A DNA stretch of 64,000 bases. Origin: Pseudomonas sp. G.S.17 (lineage in GTDB: Bacteria; Pseudomonadota; Gammaproteobacteria; Pseudomonadales; Pseudomonadaceae). The position numbers were made by a program, and so were the translations under genes. Of this stretch, positions 1-10,798 are shown piece after piece (the stretch's first letter is position 1; every line of letters begins with the position of its first letter). The notes beneath the pieces are model-generated. The model saw nothing but the letters and a program-made list of their open reading frames with translations, was not told the DNA's origin and ran no database searches. Where the stretch lies: NCBI RefSeq assembly GCF_038096165.1, contig NZ_CP151076.1:1240001-1304000 (forward strand), written 5' to 3'.

Positions 1-651
1 TGGAGGCTTGACCCAGACTGGCGACAGGCTGCTGCCGCTGCCGGTGATGTACAGCACGGCGGCTTCGCCACGCTCAAGGGCAATCGGCTTGAGGTCGCTG
101 ACTTTCTTGTCGCCGTCATACAGCGCCAGGGTGACTTTCACTGGATTGATTTCACGCTCGCCGGTGCCTTTGGCAGCAACGGTCTTGACCACGTCGGTCT
201 TGCCGTCGGCGGTTTTCAGGGTCAGCGCTTTGTCGCTGAGGTTCTGCACGCGCACCAGGGATTTCTGCTTGTTCTTGAATGGTGGCTCTTCGACCAGTTG
301 CGGTTTGCCGCTGACGTTGTTGACCAGGGTGTAATAGTGATCGCTGGCCAGTTTCACCGGGACCGTCTGGCTGCCGAGCTTGGCGCTGTAGTCACCCTGC
401 GGCATGAAGCTGAACGCGGTGCTGCCCAGCGGAGCCACTTCGTTCATGTTGGTGTTGCCGACGGTGGCGCTGATTTCAGCGCTGCTGGCGTTGTAAACAC
501 GTACGAAAGTCGAGCCTTTCGGAGCGGTCGGGCCGTAAAGCGCGGCATCGCCAGCGAAAGCCTGCAGGGACATGAAGCCCAGGCCAGCGGCCAGTGCGCA
601 GGTTTTGAAGAAACGGTTCTTGGTAGCAGTGTTTTTAGTTGCAGTGGTCAT
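1..651 (-). CDS. algF: AlgF, alginate O-acetylation protein (3' end cut by window)
   Basis: Periplasmic protein needed, with AlgI, AlgJ and AlgX, for O-acetylation of alginate mannuronate residues. The reading frame opens at ATG 649-651, has a signal peptide ending near SLQAFA, and continues to base 1 without a stop (217 codons visible). The visible part ends in a PVWVK-type stretch that in AlgF proteins lies only a few residues from the C-terminus, so probably only the last handful of codons is missing. The P. aeruginosa protein is about 216 residues. It follows algJ by 55 bp on the same strand, and algA would be expected next outside the window. Identity is from family recognition and operon position. 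Confidence 0.93.
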   Translation of the reverse strand, partial: MTTATKNTATKNRFFKTCALAAGLGFMSLQAFAGDAALYGPTAPKGSTFVRVYNASSAEISATVGNTNMNEVAPLGSTAFSFMPQGDYSAKLGSQTVPVKLASDHYYTLVNNVSGKPQLVEEPPFKNKQKSLVRVQNLSDKALTLKTADGKTDVVKTVAAKGTGEREINPVKVTLALYDGDKKVSDLKPIALERGEAAVLYITGSGSSLSPVWVKPP

Positions 652-706
652 AGTGTTCTCAGCCAAAGTGTGTGGAGTGGTCTGTAAGGTCATTTGATGG
701 GTCCTC

Positions 707-1882
707 TCAGTTTTGCGCCCGGTTGGGCGACTCGGATGTTTTGGCGTTAATGGCCAGATTTTGTTTATCGTCACGAGGCTTTTTGAGTTCGGCGATCCAC
801 TTCGGATCAAACTCGCCAAGGTCGTTATGAGCAGGCAGATAACGTTCCGGGAATTCCCAGATCAGCACTTGCGGCGGGCTGTTCTTGAACGCATCGGTCT
901 GCAGGTACTTGAGCATTGGCAGAACCGGGCCGTGCCCGTCTTCCGCGTAATTCACGACATCGCTGTGAAGTGCCTGTTTAAGTGCGCCGAGAAAGTTCCA
1001 GTTAGGGTTGGCGCTGTAACTTGTGCCGACCAATCCAACTGCAACATCGCTGTCGGCAAATAACGCGTCATCACCGGATACCTGGGGTTCGACAAGATCC
1101 GTGCTCCTTTGTTGCAATTGATCTGGCTGCGGAAGCAAATTACTGAACAAAGGATCCAATGGCAGGAAGTTGGTCAGGTCGCCTTTATAAGCCGAAGTTT
1201 CTTTCGCCTGAGTAATGAACTTTGTTGGTTCACCGTTCAGCGGATTTTTTTGCGCAATGGCAGCGCCAAGTTGCTGGGCGACAACTTCGGCACCCATTGG
1301 CGTCCAGTGGGTGTCGGTGCGCAGGAATACCTGGCCGTTCTGCTTGGCGCCTTGCAGCGGTGTCAGCAGATCAGGCGCAAACACACCGGCCTGAGCCGCT
1401 TGCGCATGGAATTGCTGATACAGATCGGTGTGCAGCGAGGCCGGCTTGTTAGCGCCGATGTGCTCCGGGTACAGACGGGTCTTGGCCGGAATGATCGCCA
1501 ATACCAGTTCGGTGCCCTGGGCTTTCAGCGCGTCACGTACGCCCTGGATGATTGCCAGGTTGTCCGCTTCGTTCTGCTCGCCGTTGACGACTGCATTGAA
1601 CTCTTCGTCGGTATACAGCCATTGGTCCTTGCCCAGTTCAACGCCGGGACGACCTTCGTTGAACAGCTTGTAATCCAGTGCCGCCCAGAGGTTGGTGCCA
1701 ATGCGCTTGATCGGGAACTCTTCATCGTAGTGAGTCTCCGCCGCCTTGGCCCAACGCCCGTTGAGGATCGTGGTTTGCGCTGTGGTCGAGAAGCTGCTGA
1801 AACTGCGCAGCGACCAGATCCCCAGTGCCAACAGGATCCCCATGAACAGGGCGATGTAGAGGATTCGTAATGAACGGGTCAT
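707..1882 (-). CDS. algJ: AlgJ, alginate O-acetyltransferase
   Basis: Membrane-anchored periplasmic SGNH-like acetyltransferase of the alginate acetylation machinery. The start at 1882 (MTRSLRILYIALFMG) is preferred over upstream in-frame codons because a GAGGAG ribosome site sits just before it. It gives 391 residues, the length of the P. aeruginosa protein. An N-terminal membrane/signal segment is followed by an AlgX/AlgJ catalytic domain. The DTH motif (in RTDTHWTP) and the GTSYS motif supply the Asp-His and Ser residues of the triad. It starts 10 bp after algI ends and is in the same operon. Confidence 0.96.
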   Translation of the reverse strand: MTRSLRILYIALFMGILLALGIWSLRSFSSFSTTAQTTILNGRWAKAAETHYDEEFPIKRIGTNLWAALDYKLFNEGRPGVELGKDQWLYTDEEFNAVVNGEQNEADNLAIIQGVRDALKAQGTELVLAIIPAKTRLYPEHIGANKPASLHTDLYQQFHAQAAQAGVFAPDLLTPLQGAKQNGQVFLRTDTHWTPMGAEVVAQQLGAAIAQKNPLNGEPTKFITQAKETSAYKGDLTNFLPLDPLFSNLLPQPDQLQQRSTDLVEPQVSGDDALFADSDVAVGLVGTSYSANPNWNFLGALKQALHSDVVNYAEDGHGPVLPMLKYLQTDAFKNSPPQVLIWEFPERYLPAHNDLGEFDPKWIAELKKPRDDKQNLAINAKTSESPNRAQN

Positions 1883-1892
1883 GTCAGGCTCC

Positions 1893-3470
1893 TCAGAACT
1901 GGAAGTAAAGGAACGGCGAGAAGCTTTGCGCCGAGAGTTTGAGAATCGATGCAACGAACAGCAGCAGGATCAAGGCGCGCATGGCGTAACGTGGCCAATC
2001 GGCAACCCAGTAAGCCGGTTGCACCTGAGCTTCGACGCCCACGGTGTAGCCAGGCTGATGAATGCTGCCTGGGTTATCACCGGGAACAGCCTTGATGGTG
2101 CCGGCTACGGCGTTGGCCGGGCCGTCAGCCTGAACGCCCAGATCCGGCGTGGCTTTGCTGGCGGCTTTGTCAGCAGGGCGATTTTTGTAGAAGTCGCGCA
2201 GGCCGAAGAACGCCAGGGTCGCGTAAGCCACGATCAGGGTTGCCACTTGCAGGCCGGTAAGACTGGCCTGATTGAGTTCCGACAGCTGCCAATCACCGAA
2301 GCTGAACATCGCGCCGTACATGCGACCGGCGACATGCAGGTTTTCCGAACGGAAGATCACCCAGCCCATGACGACCAGCAGGAAAGTCAGTGCCCAGCGA
2401 ATCGGGTTGAAGCTGCGCGAGTTGGTGTTCAGACCCAACGCTTTTTCAATCGCCAGCCACATGCCGTGCCAGGCGCCCCAGACGATGTAAGTGATATTCG
2501 CGCCGTGCCACAGACCGCCAAGCAGCATGGTCAGGAACAGGTTGCGATAAGTGGTCAGCGTGCCGCCACGGTTGCCGCCCAGCGTGATGTACAGATAGTC
2601 ACGCAGCCAGGTGGAAAGGCTGATGTGCCAGCGACGCCAGAACTCGGTGATCGACTGACTGATGTACGGCTGCTTGAAGTTTTCCATGAAGCGGAAACCC
2701 ATCATCAAGCCCAGGCCGATGGCCATGTCGCTGTAACCGGAGAAGTCGAAATACAGCTGCGCGGTGTAGGCCAGTGCGCCCAGCCAGGCATCGCCCGTGG
2801 TCGGGTTCTGCAAGGCGAAGCAATGGTCGGCAACCACCGCCAGGGTGTCGGCGATGAAGACCTTCTTGATGAAACCCTGCATGAACCGTGTGCAACCCTC
2901 GGAGAACTTATCCAGGGTGTGCGTGCGGTTGTTGAACTGATCGGCGAGGTCGCGAAAACGCAGGACCGGGCCGGCGATCAAGTGCGGGAAAATCGCCACG
3001 AACGCTGCAAAGTCGATGAGGTTGCGGGTGGCCGGGGTATCACCGCGATACACGTCGATGATGTAGCTGATGGACTCGAAGATGTAGAACGAGATCCCGA
3101 TCGGCAACAGCACGTGAGTCAGGATGAACGGCTCAAGCCCGACCGAAGTCATCATGGCGTTGATGCTGTCCACACCGAAGTTGGCGTACTTGAAGTAGCC
3201 CAGGATGCACAGGTCGACGCCGACGCCGAGCAACAGCCAGCGTTGGGCTGGCTTGGTGCGAACACCTGCGGCGCCCACCTTGAGGCCGATCCAGTAGTTC
3301 CACAACGTGACGGCGGCAAACAGCGCCAGGAAGTCCACTCGCCACCAGGCGTAGAAGACGTAACTGGCAACCAGCAGCAGCAGGTTGCGGTAGCGTTGCC
3401 CGCTCAAGTAGTACAAGCCGAGGAAGATCGGCAAGAACAGGAACAGGAACACGTTGGATGAAAAAACCAT
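1893..3470 (-). CDS. algI: AlgI, MBOAT family acetyl-transfer membrane protein
   Basis: Integral inner-membrane protein of the membrane-bound O-acyltransferase family, thought to carry acetyl groups across the membrane for AlgJ and AlgX. It has 525 residues with many hydrophobic segments, beginning MVFSSNVFLFLFLP. The MBOAT signature GGLWHGA and the following WGAWHG stretch contain the conserved histidines expected for activity. A GGAGAGATAAGG ribosome site precedes the ATG. A 207-bp gap containing a REPIN separates it from algL upstream, which is unusual inside an otherwise tightly packed operon. Its stop lies 10 bp before algJ. Confidence 0.96.
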   Translation of the reverse strand: MVFSSNVFLFLFLPIFLGLYYLSGQRYRNLLLLVASYVFYAWWRVDFLALFAAVTLWNYWIGLKVGAAGVRTKPAQRWLLLGVGVDLCILGYFKYANFGVDSINAMMTSVGLEPFILTHVLLPIGISFYIFESISYIIDVYRGDTPATRNLIDFAAFVAIFPHLIAGPVLRFRDLADQFNNRTHTLDKFSEGCTRFMQGFIKKVFIADTLAVVADHCFALQNPTTGDAWLGALAYTAQLYFDFSGYSDMAIGLGLMMGFRFMENFKQPYISQSITEFWRRWHISLSTWLRDYLYITLGGNRGGTLTTYRNLFLTMLLGGLWHGANITYIVWGAWHGMWLAIEKALGLNTNSRSFNPIRWALTFLLVVMGWVIFRSENLHVAGRMYGAMFSFGDWQLSELNQASLTGLQVATLIVAYATLAFFGLRDFYKNRPADKAASKATPDLGVQADGPANAVAGTIKAVPGDNPGSIHQPGYTVGVEAQVQPAYWVADWPRYAMRALILLLFVASILKLSAQSFSPFLYFQF

Positions 3471-3554
3471 CCTTATCTCTCCGTTTGTCCAACAGTCAAA
3501 GGCCGAAGCCCCCCCAAACCCCCCACCCGTAAATGGGGGTTAATGCAGTACCTC

Positions 3555-3660
3555 TGTAGGAGCGAACCGTGGGAGCGAGCTTGCTCGCGAAGAGGCCAGT
3601 GTTGCTGGCGCAATTCCAACGGTTTGAAGACCGCCTTCGCGAGCAAGCTCGCTCCCACAG
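3555..3660. repeat. REPIN in algL-algI gap
   Basis: Two inverted copies of the GTGGGAGCGAGCTTGCTCGC type REP lie at about 3569-3595 and 3635-3660, separated by about 40 bp. A partial REP (GTAGGAGCGAACC) abuts the left copy. Each copy is itself a short palindrome, so in RNA the pair can form a long cruciform hairpin. It sits within the alginate operon. Confidence 0.9.
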
Positions 3661-3677
3661 GTTTTGCTCCGGCAGCC

Positions 3678-4793
3678 TCAGCTGCCTTTGTCACCCTTCT
3701 CATGGCTCGGGTCGAAGACCTTGGTCAGGTCGCCACCGAGGCGGAAGGTTTTGAACGGTTGCATCTTGTGTTTGTTTTCCAGCACTTCAGGCTTGCAGGT
3801 GTAGAGCGAGCAGTACGGTTCAAGCCAGGCAAACTTGCTGTCGATCTTCAGATCGGTCATGTCCTGCTTGTCGCCATTTTTCTGCTTGAAGGTGTCCGGA
3901 TCCTTGACGCCGCTGAGTACGCGCTCGCCCAGACGCTGCAACGCGCCGTTGTTTTCCGGACGCACATCGACGCCGTTCACCTGAGCGAAACTGGCGATCA
4001 TGGCCAGCGGCGGCAGGGCGTAGTTGTGATACGACAAGGCACGCTGATTGCGCTTGAGTTCGTTAGGCAGGAAGCCGTCCTTGTCGACCTGATTGGCGCC
4101 GACCTTGAATTCCTTCACCGCCCAGTCGAACAAGTCCTTGCGGTTGGTGGCGACCGAAGTTGCCATCACCGACCAGGCAGCCCAGTACGAGTGGTTGTTG
4201 GTTTTTTCCAGCGGCAGGTTGTCCCAGTCGCTGACCACTTGATCGGCCAGCTTGCTGAACCAGGCTTCGATGACTTGCGCCTGTTGCTGATGCGCTGCCA
4301 ATGGATGCGAATCGGAGAACTTCAGGCGCAGGTAAGCGGAAGACATGCTGCCCAACGCCCATTTGCGCATCGATTTGCCGGTGTGGTTGAAGTCCTTGGA
4401 CTCCAGCGCATCGGCCTTGGCCCAGGTGGTGAGCATGTTCAGCGCGCAATCGAGCTGTTCCGGACGGCCGTCGCGCATGTACTGCATCACGACTTTGCTG
4501 ATGCCGCGTTCCAGAGTGGTGATCGACTTGGTCGCATCACGGAAGGCTTGTTCGGATTCCTCGTTGAGGGTCGAGCGCGCCTTGTCGGAACCTTCGTATT
4601 TGCTGCGGAACACCAGCTTGTCGGTGTACGGCTGCGGGATCGCGTCACAGGTGAAGTTGTTCTCGCCGGTTTTGAGTTTCTCGATTGGCGCGTAATACCC
4701 CTGCGGCGGAACGAGCGTCGTGGCCGCGCTCGCTGCCCCGGCAAACATTGCCAGAGACAGCAGGGTAGGGAGCATCAGTTTCGGAGTGTGCAT
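3678..4793 (-). CDS. algL: AlgL, periplasmic poly(beta-D-mannuronate) lyase
   Basis: Cleaves alginate by beta-elimination in the periplasm and clears misexported polymer during biosynthesis (PL5 family). The start at 4793 is chosen because a GAGG lies six bases upstream and it gives a clean signal peptide (cleavage near AASA/ATT). An ATG at 4805 overlapping the algX stop is the alternative. The resulting length of 371 residues compares with 367 in P. aeruginosa. Catalytic landmarks are present: NNHSYWAAW (Asn-His), the R of [12 protein letters not shown] and its Tyr, and WLEPYC. It follows algX by only 8 bp. Confidence 0.96.
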   Translation of the reverse strand: MHTPKLMLPTLLSLAMFAGAASAATTLVPPQGYYAPIEKLKTGENNFTCDAIPQPYTDKLVFRSKYEGSDKARSTLNEESEQAFRDATKSITTLERGISKVVMQYMRDGRPEQLDCALNMLTTWAKADALESKDFNHTGKSMRKWALGSMSSAYLRLKFSDSHPLAAHQQQAQVIEAWFSKLADQVVSDWDNLPLEKTNNHSYWAAWSVMATSVATNRKDLFDWAVKEFKVGANQVDKDGFLPNELKRNQRALSYHNYALPPLAMIASFAQVNGVDVRPENNGALQRLGERVLSGVKDPDTFKQKNGDKQDMTDLKIDSKFAWLEPYCSLYTCKPEVLENKHKMQPFKTFRLGGDLTKVFDPSHEKGDKGS

Positions 4794-4801
4794 AAGTAGC
4801 C

Positions 4802-6241
4802 TCATAACCCGGCTTGCGCGGTGTTCTGCGCAGCTCTCGGGAACACGTTACGTTTGCAAACCTTCGCCTCGATCTTCTGTGGTGCAGCACCCGCTTCCGG
4901 GCCCTGTACTTCCAGTGCGAGCAATTGCTGGTCAGCCCAGTCCTTGTCTTCGCGCAGTTCGAAGGAGAAGCGTCCGTCGGTATCGGATGTTTCCGGTTTT
5001 TCGATTTTCAGATCTTCGTGACGGCCGTTCATGTACCAGAGCTTGGCCTGAAGGACTTTCACCGACGGGTCGGCATAACGAATGTCGATCTGATTGCTGC
5101 CGTTGCGGATGTCCTTGATTCCATTCTTGCCATTGACCAACACTTCGTTGGTGCCCGGCTTGAGGGTGGTGCTGGCGCTCATGATGGCCGGCTTGCCTTC
5201 GCAGCCGTTATCCAGCAGCGACATCATCTGGCGATAGATGGTCTCCTGGTCCAGGCGGTACAACGGCGAGAACTCCCAGATCAGGACCTTCGGTGGACGC
5301 TTCTGGAAATCTTCACTGCCCAGGTACTGCAGCATCGAACCTTCAAGACCACCGCCAGGGAACGCGACGTTCAACACGTCCGCGCCAATGTATTCCTGCA
5401 GGAAGCCGGCAAAGTTGTAGTTCTTGCCGCTGTGGCTGGTACCGACCAGGGTAATTTCCGGGTTGCCGGAATCGCCGAACAGATCGCCATCCGCCGCTTC
5501 GCCTTTAGGCTCGGTGGTGAATTGATCCATGTACTGGACTGCATAAGTATTGCCACACAGCTGCGCGGCCATGTTGTGCAGGGTGCCGGTCTTGCCCATG
5601 CGGCCGGAGACGTGGCTCTCGAATTCGCGCTTGGGAATGCTGGCGTAACCCGGAACCTTCTTCACGGTTTCGGCAACGATTTTTGCCGTGCGCTGGGCGC
5701 CGTATGGCGTCCAGTGTTGGTCGCCGCGGAAGTAGAAATCATGCGCCTGTTGCTCGTTGGTCAAAGGCGACAGATCAGGCACCCAATAGCCCATCTTGCT
5801 GAAGCGACCGAGCATGGCCTTATAGTTGGTCAGCGCTTTTTCGTAGTCGAACTTGTCGCGTTCGGCCGGGAACAGTTTGTTGCGATCCACCAGGCCGCGC
5901 GTCGGCTGGTAAACCACCACCAGTTCCACACCTTTGCTCTTGAAGGCATCGTGCAGTTCTTTCATGCGACGGTAGCCTTCCGGCGTGGTGTCGAATTCGG
6001 TGCGCAAGTCTTCCTGGGTCCGGAACAGCCAGTCGCCCTGGGCCTGCACCAGTGTGGTGAAGTTCTGCTGATAGCGGGTCACGTAATTCTTGGCATCGTG
6101 AGCTTCAGGGCACAGGTTGCAGCAAGGCTCGGCGGTGAACGTCGGTGCCGTTGTGTCGTCGGCGCGAGCACCGCCACTGATAGCGATCAGGGCTGCGGTC
6201 AGGCCGGACAGACTGAGTAACTTGATCAAATGTGCGTGCAT
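4802..6241 (-). CDS. algX: AlgX, alginate O-acetyltransferase and scaffold protein
   Basis: Periplasmic two-domain protein with an N-terminal SGNH-like acetyltransferase and a C-terminal carbohydrate-binding module. It acetylates the polymer and bridges the export complex. It has 479 residues with a signal peptide ending near GGARA and a cysteine-rich start of the mature part ([10 protein letters not shown]). The catalytic Asp-His pair is in [12 protein letters not shown] and the serine is in [16 protein letters not shown] ribosome site lies eight bases before the ATG. algG ends 13 bp upstream. Confidence 0.96.
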   Translation of the reverse strand: MHAHLIKLLSLSGLTAALIAISGGARADDTTAPTFTAEPCCNLCPEAHDAKNYVTRYQQNFTTLVQAQGDWLFRTQEDLRTEFDTTPEGYRRMKELHDAFKSKGVELVVVYQPTRGLVDRNKLFPAERDKFDYEKALTNYKAMLGRFSKMGYWVPDLSPLTNEQQAHDFYFRGDQHWTPYGAQRTAKIVAETVKKVPGYASIPKREFESHVSGRMGKTGTLHNMAAQLCGNTYAVQYMDQFTTEPKGEAADGDLFGDSGNPEITLVGTSHSGKNYNFAGFLQEYIGADVLNVAFPGGGLEGSMLQYLGSEDFQKRPPKVLIWEFSPLYRLDQETIYRQMMSLLDNGCEGKPAIMSASTTLKPGTNEVLVNGKNGIKDIRNGSNQIDIRYADPSVKVLQAKLWYMNGRHEDLKIEKPETSDTDGRFSFELREDKDWADQQLLALEVQGPEAGAAPQKIEAKVCKRNVFPRAAQNTAQAGL

Positions 6242-6254
6242 AAAAATATCTTCC

Positions 6255-7865
6255 TCAGTCCTGAAGTTCTGTCTGGCGCTCGACCGGGTCGATCAGCACG
6301 GCTTTCTTCTGGCGGACCAGCAAGTCGAGAATCTCGTCCTGGCGCTCGCCCAAGACGCCGTTGAAGCTGATGCCGTTGCTCTTGGTCGGTGCCAGCATCG
6401 CGACGCGATACAGCTCGATACTCAAGGGCGAGTCGATGGACAGCGGGCCGGAGTTGTTGCCGGTCAGTTCACCGCCGACAACGATCAGCGATACTTTGGT
6501 ATCGAACGGGTCGAGGGCGATGTCGCGGTCGGTGTCGCTCAGATCCTTGATGTGGCCGTAGACGCCCATCAGGCCGTTGGCCATGGCGACGTTCTCGTAC
6601 AGCTTGATGTTCACGCTGTTACGGACGCGGATGCCGTGGCGACGGTTGGCAATCACGCGATTGCCCCACAACAGGTTGTCGCCGCTTTCGTACAAGGTGA
6701 TGCCGTCAGAATGGTTCTGATAGACCTCGTTGTACGCCACCAGGTTGTTGCTGCTGTTACGGTCGAGGACCACGCCGGACAATTTGTTGTCATGGCTCTT
6801 GTTGCGGAAAATGAAGCTGTCGTTCACCTCACGGGAAACGATGATTCCGTGCTTTTTCTTGGTGCCGTAGACGTCGTTCTCGGCAATGATCAAGCCGTGG
6901 GAACGGTCATGGGGGTCAATGCCGTATACGATGTTGTCGCGATAGGTATTGCCTTTGACCACGAAGTCACGGGTTTCATAGCAGTAGAAGCCGTACCACA
7001 TGTCGGCGAACTCGGAGCCGATGATCCAGCCGGTGGGTTCCGGGCGCTTCATGACTTTGGCCATGTTCGGCGTGTACTGGGAAATACTCACACCGTAGGA
7101 CTTACTCTTGGAGTAGCCCAGGCTCGCCATTTTGCTGTTGACCACGTAAGTCTGCGAACCGCCCCAGGACAACAGGAACGGCCGGAACTCCGTCGGCGAG
7201 CGGAACGAGGCCAGGCCTTTGTCCGCTTCGCGCCAGCCATTCAACTGGGAATCAGACATGAACAGCTTGCCTTCGATCACCAGGAACGAACCGCCTTCCT
7301 GAGAAAGACGCAGTTCGTTCTTGGCGATTTCCAGGGTTGCGTGTTCGGTCACCAGAATCGGCACGCGGGCCAGGAACACACCTGGCGACACTTCGTTCAG
7401 GTATTGCTTGGGTACTTTTTTGGCCAGGTCCTTGAGGGTGGCATAACCGTCTTCAACAACGATGGCCTGCGGGATGCCGCGTTGGCGGGCAACCCATTCG
7501 GCCATCTTGTTATCGCCACCGATGAATTCCTTCAGACCGTTTTCCGCCATCATCCGGCCCATGCGTACTTTCGCTGGCTTGCCGCGCACGATCTTTTTCG
7601 CAGCGGCTTCGGCGGTGTAGCCGGTCAGGTCCGGCAGCTTGGGCTTGTCCATCATCAGCTGCTCGACGGGCGGGCTGCTGATGGTGTAGGTCTTGGCCTG
7701 TTGTAACTCTTTGACGACTCCGGGCTTGGCTGGAGCGGTTGCGACCGAAGCACTGTTAGCCAGTGCCATCGTGCTGCCGAGCAACAGCGCGCTGCTCAGC
7801 ACTGCGCTTTCCAGCAGGGCTTGTGGCCAGGCCCGGGTTCGCAAGTTGCTTGCTTGACTGTTCAT
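6255..7865 (-). CDS. algG: AlgG, poly(mannuronate) C5-epimerase
   Basis: Converts D-mannuronate to L-guluronate residues in the polymer in the periplasm. The ATG at 7865 (MNSQASNL) is chosen because AAAGGAG lies eight bases before it. The ATG at 7892 has no such site. This gives 536 residues with an N-terminal signal region and a right-handed beta-helix of Asn-rich repeats. The DPHD catalytic motif is present in YGIDPHDRSHG. The gene lies 26 bp after the end of algE. Confidence 0.95.
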   Translation of the reverse strand: MNSQASNLRTRAWPQALLESAVLSSALLLGSTMALANSASVATAPAKPGVVKELQQAKTYTISSPPVEQLMMDKPKLPDLTGYTAEAAAKKIVRGKPAKVRMGRMMAENGLKEFIGGDNKMAEWVARQRGIPQAIVVEDGYATLKDLAKKVPKQYLNEVSPGVFLARVPILVTEHATLEIAKNELRLSQEGGSFLVIEGKLFMSDSQLNGWREADKGLASFRSPTEFRPFLLSWGGSQTYVVNSKMASLGYSKSKSYGVSISQYTPNMAKVMKRPEPTGWIIGSEFADMWYGFYCYETRDFVVKGNTYRDNIVYGIDPHDRSHGLIIAENDVYGTKKKHGIIVSREVNDSFIFRNKSHDNKLSGVVLDRNSSNNLVAYNEVYQNHSDGITLYESGDNLLWGNRVIANRRHGIRVRNSVNIKLYENVAMANGLMGVYGHIKDLSDTDRDIALDPFDTKVSLIVVGGELTGNNSGPLSIDSPLSIELYRVAMLAPTKSNGISFNGVLGERQDEILDLLVRQKKAVLIDPVERQTELQD

Positions 7866-7891
7866 CTCTCGCACTCCTTTAGCGGCTCGCA

Positions 7892-9391
7892 TCAGAAGCG
7901 CCAGATAACGTCGACGATGGCGCGGTGCATGTATTCATCCACGCCATTGTGGTAAGCGTCGCCTGGCTTGAAGACACCGGCACGCAGGCGTACCAGCGCC
8001 GAAGGCTCGTCCATCGACTGGCTCAACGCCGCCGGCAACAGGCCTTGCTTGAAGTACTTGGTCACGACCAGGTCCATTTCCTGACCCAGATCCTTGCGAC
8101 CGTCTTCCAGCGGCAACGAATCGAAGGTGTTGACCGAGATACCGTTTTCGTCGAAGTTCTCGCGATTCGGGTTCACCCCAGCGCCGCCGATACGGGCATT
8201 GCCGTCGACACGACGAAACTTGTGGTAGATCAGCGACGCATCGTAGTCGTCACGCAGCTGCCAGGAGGCGAACAGCGAGCCGGTTTCCACGTTGGCCATT
8301 TCGCCCTGGAACGCTTCGCCGAAGCGGTGCACGCGCGAGCGGGTACCGGTCCAGTTCGAGCGGTTACTTTCCAGGCCGTTCTGTTCGTAGTTCTTGCTGG
8401 CACGCGAATACGCGGCGCCGACTTGCCATTGCGGATCGAGACGGAAACGCAGGCCCAGATCGGTCGCCCAGCCATTGACGTTGCTGCTGGCCTTGTCGCC
8501 CGCCAGGTACTGATCAGTGGTGGTGTCGTAACTGGTAGGGGTTTCGTCACGATCCCCGGTCAGGTAAGTCAGGCTGCCCCAATAGTTGATCGGGTTGGTG
8601 TTGCGATAGTTGTAAGCATCGCTGTTGGCCTGCAGGCCCAGCCAGGTCAGATCGCTGCGGGAAGTCTTGTCCAGATCGTCGACAACTTCATTCTTGTCCT
8701 TGAGGCTGCCGCCGTCGTGGCTGTAATGGGCGCGCACGCCGGCCCAATGGCCAGGGGTCCATTGGTAAGCCACGTCACCGAACACATGCTGGCGATCCTT
8801 GTCTTTCGGATCCAGCTCGGTCAGGTCAGTGCGGTATTCGCTGAAGCGCTGGGCAGCGCCGACATCGGCACGCAACAGCGTGGTGTCGAACGCCCAGTTC
8901 ACCGCTTCGATGTTCACGTCATGCCATTGGCCGTCGTCGTTGCGCAGGCGCTGACGACCGACCTTGAGCATTTCGCCAGGGTACGGAGTGAAACCGCTGT
9001 AGCCGATCCAGAATTCGCGCAAGGCCAGATAGCTCTTGTCGACTTCCCGCTCGCTGGCATTGCCGCGAGCGGTTTGGGTGCCTGTGCCATCGCTGGTGGC
9101 TTGTTCCAGCGGGTCAGTCTGGATGGTGTCGGTGGCGGTCACCACCTGGCCCATGGCATAACCGCTGAAGTTACCGCGCTCGCCGTAAATCCATGGACGC
9201 ACGTCGAGACCGATACCGTTGACGTCGCCGCCGGAACGGGTGCCCAGGTCGCGGTCGTCTTCGGCCTGGCCGGTGATTTTCACTTCCAGACCAAAGTTCT
9301 TGTCTTCAGTCATCGCGGCCAATGTCGGGGTTGCCCACAACAAGGTAAAGCCCAGGCCCATGCCGGCAGCCATCAGGGAATTCAGTTTCAT
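7892..9391 (-). CDS. algE: AlgE, outer-membrane alginate export porin
   Basis: An 18-stranded beta-barrel through which alginate leaves the cell. It has 499 residues (about 490 in P. aeruginosa), with a signal peptide [15 protein letters not shown]...LAAM and a long barrel rich in alternating aromatic and polar residues. It ends in a C-terminal Phe (VDVIWRF), typical of outer-membrane barrels recognised by the Bam complex. The start codon overlaps the algK stop, suggesting translational coupling with its lipoprotein partner. Confidence 0.95.
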   Translation of the reverse strand: MKLNSLMAAGMGLGFTLLWATPTLAAMTEDKNFGLEVKITGQAEDDRDLGTRSGGDVNGIGLDVRPWIYGERGNFSGYAMGQVVTATDTIQTDPLEQATSDGTGTQTARGNASEREVDKSYLALREFWIGYSGFTPYPGEMLKVGRQRLRNDDGQWHDVNIEAVNWAFDTTLLRADVGAAQRFSEYRTDLTELDPKDKDRQHVFGDVAYQWTPGHWAGVRAHYSHDGGSLKDKNEVVDDLDKTSRSDLTWLGLQANSDAYNYRNTNPINYWGSLTYLTGDRDETPTSYDTTTDQYLAGDKASSNVNGWATDLGLRFRLDPQWQVGAAYSRASKNYEQNGLESNRSNWTGTRSRVHRFGEAFQGEMANVETGSLFASWQLRDDYDASLIYHKFRRVDGNARIGGAGVNPNRENFDENGISVNTFDSLPLEDGRKDLGQEMDLVVTKYFKQGLLPAALSQSMDEPSALVRLRAGVFKPGDAYHNGVDEYMHRAIVDVIWRF

Positions 9392-10797
9392 AGGGGTGCG
9401 TCCTCGCCGTCTTCTTTTTGCAGGGCTTGCATGGCCAGCGCGTTCTGGCTGCTGGCGCCCCGGACTTTTTGCTCTTGTTCCAGCAACCGTTGGGCTGCGG
9501 CGAGCTTTTCAGGCGGTAGTGCGGCGCTCAGTTGCTGCGCCAGATCGGTGGCTTGCGGCGTACCTTGCTTCAGCGCCAATTGGCTGAAGACCCAGGCGTT
9601 GACCGGGTTGGGAATCGTGCCCTTGCCTTGGGAGTAAAGCTGGGCGATGGCGAAGTCGGCGCTGTTCTGGCCGCCACGAGCGGCGATCAGCAGTTCGTCC
9701 ACAGCCTTCTGCGGATAGACCTGGCCGAGGTAGCCCCGGCGATAGATCTGCCCCAGGTAGTAATGCGCGGCGATTTCCGTGCCCGCAGCTTTCTTGAGAT
9801 GCTCTTCGGCCTTTTTCGAATCGGCCGGCACCCATTTGCCTTCGTAGTACAGCTTGCCCAGCAGCAGTTCGGCGCGGGGTTGATCCGCAGCGCGACCGTT
9901 GTCCAGGTATTCCATCATCTTGTCGACGTCGCCCAGATCGGGGAAGTCGTAGAGCAGTTTGGCCAGGGTGACCCAGGAAATCGGATAGCCCGGCGCGACT
10001 TGTTCCAGCAATTGCTGGGCAGTCTTTGCATCCGGGGTGCCGATCTCGGAATCGCCAAGCACGCGGGCTACGCTGTCCACGCGCTGGGCGCCGACCGTGC
10101 CGATCGCGTAAGCGCTTTGCAGCTGCTTGATCAGCGCTGCCTGCTGTTCGGTCTGGCCGCGTTTCTGATACACGGTGGCCAGTTCGACATAGCAGATGTC
10201 AGTGGTGGTCAGCGCGGTCTTGCAAATGGTTTCGACTTCATCCAGATGCTGATCGTAAGTGCCCTGGGTGCGATACAGCAGCACTTGGGCCAGACCTGCT
10301 TCCGGGTAGCCGGCAGCGCGCCATTCGCTGATCTTCTGCTGCGCGTTCACGTTGGGGAACGTGTGCGGGTATTGCAGATAGAGCATCGCCAGCGGCGTCA
10401 GAGAAGAGGTATCGCCATTGGCGAAGGCCTTCTTCAGCAACTGCTCGGCTTCCTTGTGTTCAGCGTCGGTCGCGTACGGTTTGGCAGCCAGCAGACGGCC
10501 CAGGCGCGATTGCGCCCGAGGCGAAGTTTCTGCGGCGGCGCGGTAGGTGGCCTCGGCCTGTTTGAGCAGGGCCGGATCGCGACTTTCTACCTGAATATCG
10601 GCCAGACCGACCTGTGCATCGCTGTAGCCCAGGTCCGCCAGTTGCCGATAGTTCTGCTCTGCCAGGGCGGTGTCGCCGTTTTTCAGGGCTTCATTGGCCA
10701 GGCGTTGATCGGGCAGGCCGGCACAACCGGTCAGCGCGAAGGCAATCGCCAGGCTCAATAGCGTTGGGGTCGACAAGGTTCGTAGTGGGCTACCCAT
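9388..10797 (-). CDS. algK: AlgK, outer-membrane lipoprotein with TPR/Sel1-like repeats
   Basis: Outer-membrane lipoprotein that helps AlgE localise and forms part of the periplasmic alginate scaffold. It has 469 residues. The N-terminus has a lipobox (LTGC, lipidated Cys at residue 25) followed by helical tetratricopeptide/Sel1-like repeats through most of the chain (for example [10 protein letters not shown] and [15 protein letters not shown]). The start lies 1 bp after the alg44 stop, and the end overlaps the algE start. Confidence 0.94.
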   Translation of the reverse strand: MGSPLRTLSTPTLLSLAIAFALTGCAGLPDQRLANEALKNGDTALAEQNYRQLADLGYSDAQVGLADIQVESRDPALLKQAEATYRAAAETSPRAQSRLGRLLAAKPYATDAEHKEAEQLLKKAFANGDTSSLTPLAMLYLQYPHTFPNVNAQQKISEWRAAGYPEAGLAQVLLYRTQGTYDQHLDEVETICKTALTTTDICYVELATVYQKRGQTEQQAALIKQLQSAYAIGTVGAQRVDSVARVLGDSEIGTPDAKTAQQLLEQVAPGYPISWVTLAKLLYDFPDLGDVDKMMEYLDNGRAADQPRAELLLGKLYYEGKWVPADSKKAEEHLKKAAGTEIAAHYYLGQIYRRGYLGQVYPQKAVDELLIAARGGQNSADFAIAQLYSQGKGTIPNPVNAWVFSQLALKQGTPQATDLAQQLSAALPPEKLAAAQRLLEQEQKVRGASSQNALAMQALQKEDGEDAPL

Positions 10798-10798
10798 G